Origin: BOKV01 sp041739465
Lineage (GTDB): Bacteria; Pseudomonadota; Alphaproteobacteria; Rhizobiales; Rhizobiaceae
DNA: 34,332 bases
Direction: 5' to 3'
Assembly: GCA_041739465.1 (NCBI GenBank)
Contig: JBGSNX010000077.1
Location: forward strand, 1-34,332
In this document: piece after piece, positions 31,896 to 34,332 of the stretch
Layout: every line of letters starts with the position of its first letter
Numbering within the stretch: position 1 is the first letter of the stretch
The notes under the pieces: generated by a model
Told to the model about the DNA's origin: nothing
Databases searched by the model: none
What the model saw: only the letters and a program-made list of their open reading frames with translations
Program-made: the position numbers and the translations under genes

Positions 31896-33785
31896 TCACA
31901 CCTTTGCAAGCGGCGCAACCTTGTTGCGCGGACGTCGCTTGCCGTGAAACTGGAATGCATTGCCTGCCAGAGCCAGTTTGAAAATCGCAACCGGGCGGGC
32001 GCGCCCTCGCAAAGTGTGCGTTCCAGTCGGCTTGAATGAAAACAATGCTTTTGTCGCGGCAACCACCGGCGAAGAGACGAGGACCAAAGCCTCTTCGTCT
32101 TCGCGCATGATCTGGTGGCCCATCTGTTCCAAACGTTGTGCCACGTTCACGGTGTCGCCCACCAGCGTGTAGTTCTGTCTTCCGCCGCCACCGATATTGC
32201 CCACGATTGCCGGGCCTGTGTGGATGCCTATCCGGATACGGACAGGCAATAGCCCAGCCTTGTGGTTGGCAAGGTTGTGCACATGCATGGCCTCAACAAT
32301 CTTGCGTGCCGCTCCGACAGCGCGTGCCACATGTTCGCTGTCATCTTCAGGCGCGCCCCAAAATGCCATCACACCATCACCCATGAATTTGTCGACAGTT
32401 CCACCGCACGATTCGATCAACGGGCAGATGATGTCGAAATGCTCATTGAGCAGGGATGCTGTCTGGGAGGCGTTCAGATGCTCTGAAAGCGTGGTGAACC
32501 CGGCAATGTCGGTGAAAAGGACGGTCACCTCCTTTTCCACAGACATGGACGCGGAAGCCCCAAGTTTCACAAGACGCGATACAAGGGTTCTGGGAACGTA
32601 TTTCGAGAATTCGCCAATCGCGACATGCATCCGGTTGAGGGCAACAGTCTGATTGTCGATTTCCTTGACAGAAGATCTTGGCAGGGGCTCGATGTCGTCT
32701 ATCTGGAAATCCGACAATTGTCCGGCGGTAGAAGCGATGCGCGCCATCGGGGCGGAAATCCACTTGCCAAGGGTGGCAGCCGCAATCACCGCTGCGGCAA
32801 GGCCTGCGAGCCCGGCAAACAGCGAAAACATCGCGCGCTTGATCTCCTCGCCGATGTCGTCTTTTCCGAAATAGGCACCGAAAGTGTAGGGTTTGCCCGA
32901 ATATCCCGGCAAGGTTCGCGTGATGTAGATCCATCCGCCCAATCCCGGCGAGCGCTTTACCGAGATGCCTTGCGCAGCTGCTCTCTGGAAATAGTCTGAA
33001 GAAACGGCATTTGGCATTTGTTGCAATGCTTCGTCTTCGATTTCGACAAGGGGAATGGAATTGCGTTTGCCAAGCAGCTCGGTCAGGACGGAGTGGCCGA
33101 TGATCTCATTGGCTGCGTTCAACACAAATACGGTGGCATCGTTGTTGCGCCCGATCGTCGAAATCACCTCTGAAATGGTTGAACTGCCCAAAATGGCAAT
33201 GACCGCCCCATTGATGACGTTGCTTTGAGCCGAAACGGCTGAAACATTGTGGAACATTGCGCCGTCGATCAAGAATGGCTCACCCCAACGGGCATTCGTT
33301 CCGGTTTGGCTTTCGCCTGTGACAAGGACGGAAAGGGCAGGGAGCGAAGATTGTGAGAGTGGCGAAAACCCTCCGGCGCGGTTGCGTATCAGGCCGTCAC
33401 TGCGGCCGTCTGCGCCAATATATGCAAGTCCCTCGATCGAATCATCCGTCGCAAGGATTGCCCGCATGGCTGCAATCCTGTTTGCCGGATCAGCGCCTTG
33501 ATACCCCTCGCTCGAGAACATTTTCGCCAACCCGGTTACGCTCTGCTCGGAGCGTGCCGTTTCCTGGCGTATCGCTTGCTCCATCCGGGTAATTAGCAAG
33601 ATTGCCCGCTCGTTGAGCAATGAATACGTGTTGCGAAAGTTTGCGCCGACTGAAACCAGTAGGACCGCCCCAACCGAAACGGCCACGAGCGAGCCGAACG
33701 CCAATGCAAGGATCAACTGCAGCGAGTATGCGCCACGGCTCCTTGCTGCCTTGCTGGTCGCGGTTGATTGCGTAAACTCGCCCAT
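31896..33785 (-). CDS. Membrane-bound class III adenylate/guanylate cyclase
   Basis: The 629-aa protein has a short cytoplasmic start, a first span (about residues 18-40), a periplasmic sensor region of about 270 residues that looks Cache-like, and a second span with LFAGLAGLAAAVIAAATLG. A HAMP-like linker leads to a C-terminal class III cyclase domain. The domain has the two metal aspartates, D426 in LFTDIAGFTTLS and D470 in DKFMGDGVMAFWGAP, so it looks active. It should make cAMP (less likely cGMP) in response to a periplasmic cue. The start is 33785 by ribosome-site spacing; ATG 33794 is nearly as good. Its transcript converges on tolC. Confidence 0.88.
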   Translation of the reverse strand: MGEFTQSTATSKAARSRGAYSLQLILALAFGSLVAVSVGAVLLVSVGANFRNTYSLLNERAILLITRMEQAIRQETARSEQSVTGLAKMFSSEGYQGADPANRIAAMRAILATDDSIEGLAYIGADGRSDGLIRNRAGGFSPLSQSSLPALSVLVTGESQTGTNARWGEPFLIDGAMFHNVSAVSAQSNVINGAVIAILGSSTISEVISTIGRNNDATVFVLNAANEIIGHSVLTELLGKRNSIPLVEIEDEALQQMPNAVSSDYFQRAAAQGISVKRSPGLGGWIYITRTLPGYSGKPYTFGAYFGKDDIGEEIKRAMFSLFAGLAGLAAAVIAAATLGKWISAPMARIASTAGQLSDFQIDDIEPLPRSSVKEIDNQTVALNRMHVAIGEFSKYVPRTLVSRLVKLGASASMSVEKEVTVLFTDIAGFTTLSEHLNASQTASLLNEHFDIICPLIESCGGTVDKFMGDGVMAFWGAPEDDSEHVARAVGAARKIVEAMHVHNLANHKAGLLPVRIRIGIHTGPAIVGNIGGGGRQNYTLVGDTVNVAQRLEQMGHQIMREDEEALVLVSSPVVAATKALFSFKPTGTHTLRGRARPVAIFKLALAGNAFQFHGKRRPRNKVAPLAKV

Positions 33786-33911
33786 TGGTTTCATGCCCTT
33801 TGTTGAATGGGTTAAATAGTGGGAGAATGTCGATTGGTACAGGGGCTGCGACTTCACCGACCGAACCACACCGTGAAATGCGTCTGGCTACCGATTTTTG
33901 GCATTTGCCCT

Positions 33912-33939
33912 TTGAAGCCTGCAGGCTCAGTGCTATAGA
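33912..33939 (+). promoter_or_regulatory. Promoter of tRNA-Leu
   Basis: TTGAAG and TATAGA are separated by 16 bp, ending 48 bp before the tRNA. A small perfect hairpin (TCCGG-TTTT-CCGGA, 33962-33975) sits in the leader and may be part of 5' processing. Confidence 0.5.
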
Positions 33940-33987
33940 CCCCGGCGAAAACGTGTCGCAATCCGGTTTTCCGGACTGCTGCACCAT

Positions 33988-34072
<85 letters not shown>

Positions 34073-34168
34073 TCCAAAAGTTTCCCGGCTCCGGCAGCAA
34101 TGCTCCCGCCAGTTTGGCAGGGCATAATGATCGGAGCCAATCAACGCCAAGCGAACGCAGGAATTGAC

Positions 34169-34332
34169 ATGCAGGTAACAGAAACGGCACGCGACGGCCT
34201 GAAGCGCGAACTCAAGGTAACTGTCCCAAAATCCGACATGGCGACACGTCTGGACGAGCGCCTCGGTGAACTCAAGGGCAAGGTACAGATCAAGGGGTTT
34301 CGCCAGGGCAAGGTGCCCATGGTCCATCTCAA
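34169..34332 (+). CDS. tig: Trigger factor (partial, runs off the right edge)
   Basis: Only the first 54 codons are present. They read MQVTETARDGLKRELKVTVP and contain the ribosome-binding loop signature VQIKGFRQGKVPMVHL, which identifies the N-terminal domain of trigger factor, the chaperone that docks at the ribosome exit tunnel next to L23. It starts 96 bp after tRNA-Leu. The remainder lies outside the window. Confidence 0.93.
   Translation, partial: MQVTETARDGLKRELKVTVPKSDMATRLDERLGELKGKVQIKGFRQGKVPMVHL

Overview
This window is most of a purple-bacterial photosynthesis gene cluster followed by ordinary chromosomal genes. It holds a type II reaction centre operon with a tetrahaem cytochrome gene (pufQBALM-C), the late bacteriochlorophyll a genes (bchCXYZ), the magnesium chelatase genes (bchID) with bchO, and a spheroidene-type carotenoid pathway (crtE, crtB, crtI, crtC, crtD, crtF). 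Protein families, gene order, DUF3422 and the tRNA-Leu/trigger-factor pairing point to an alphaproteobacterium, probably Hyphomicrobiales (Rhizobiales)-like; the species cannot be named from sequence alone. No crtA, puhA, bchFNBHLM, bchP/G or ppsR lies in the window.

Layout. From 1 to about 10310 one minus-strand superoperon reads crtE-crtF-bchC-bchX-bchY-bchZ-pufQ-pufB-pufA-pufL-pufM-pufC; pufC runs off the left edge. crtD and crtC read rightward from 10405. A 49-codon gene and crtB lie opposite them. Between crtB and crtI, which are neighbours in Rhodobacter, sits a three-gene block (14193-17522): an ATP-grasp ligase, a cytochrome P450 and a 7-TM protein. Then come crtI, bchO, bchD and bchI on the minus strand, and a c2-type cytochrome, dxs and a B12-binding AerR/PpaA-like regulator on the plus strand. 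From 26620 the genes are general: DUF3422, tRNA-Asn, tRNA-Cys, iron-type alcohol dehydrogenase, Pcm, TolC, an adenylate/guanylate cyclase, tRNA-Leu and the start of trigger factor.

How it works together. Dxs and CrtE supply isoprenoid precursor. CrtB, I, C, D and F build methoxylated acyclic carotenoids. BchIDO and BchCXYZ serve bacteriochlorophyll a synthesis. PufBA and PufLM bind the pigments, and PufC and the soluble cytochrome carry electrons back to the reaction centre. Copies of the CrtJ/PpsR operator TGT-N12-ACA, mostly in pairs starting 25-26 bp apart, lie in front of bchC, between crtE and crtD, between crtB and the ATP-grasp gene, and in front of bchI (single). A variant pair precedes dxs. 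The whole region therefore looks like one redox- and light-controlled regulon, with the B12-binding protein as a likely antirepressor.

The most interesting part is the ATP-grasp/P450/7-TM block, which could be a carotenoid- or pigment-tailoring module, together with the 49-aa membrane peptide coupled to crtB. No gene-free stretch longer than about 300 bp exists. No insertion sequence, CRISPR array or rRNA was seen.
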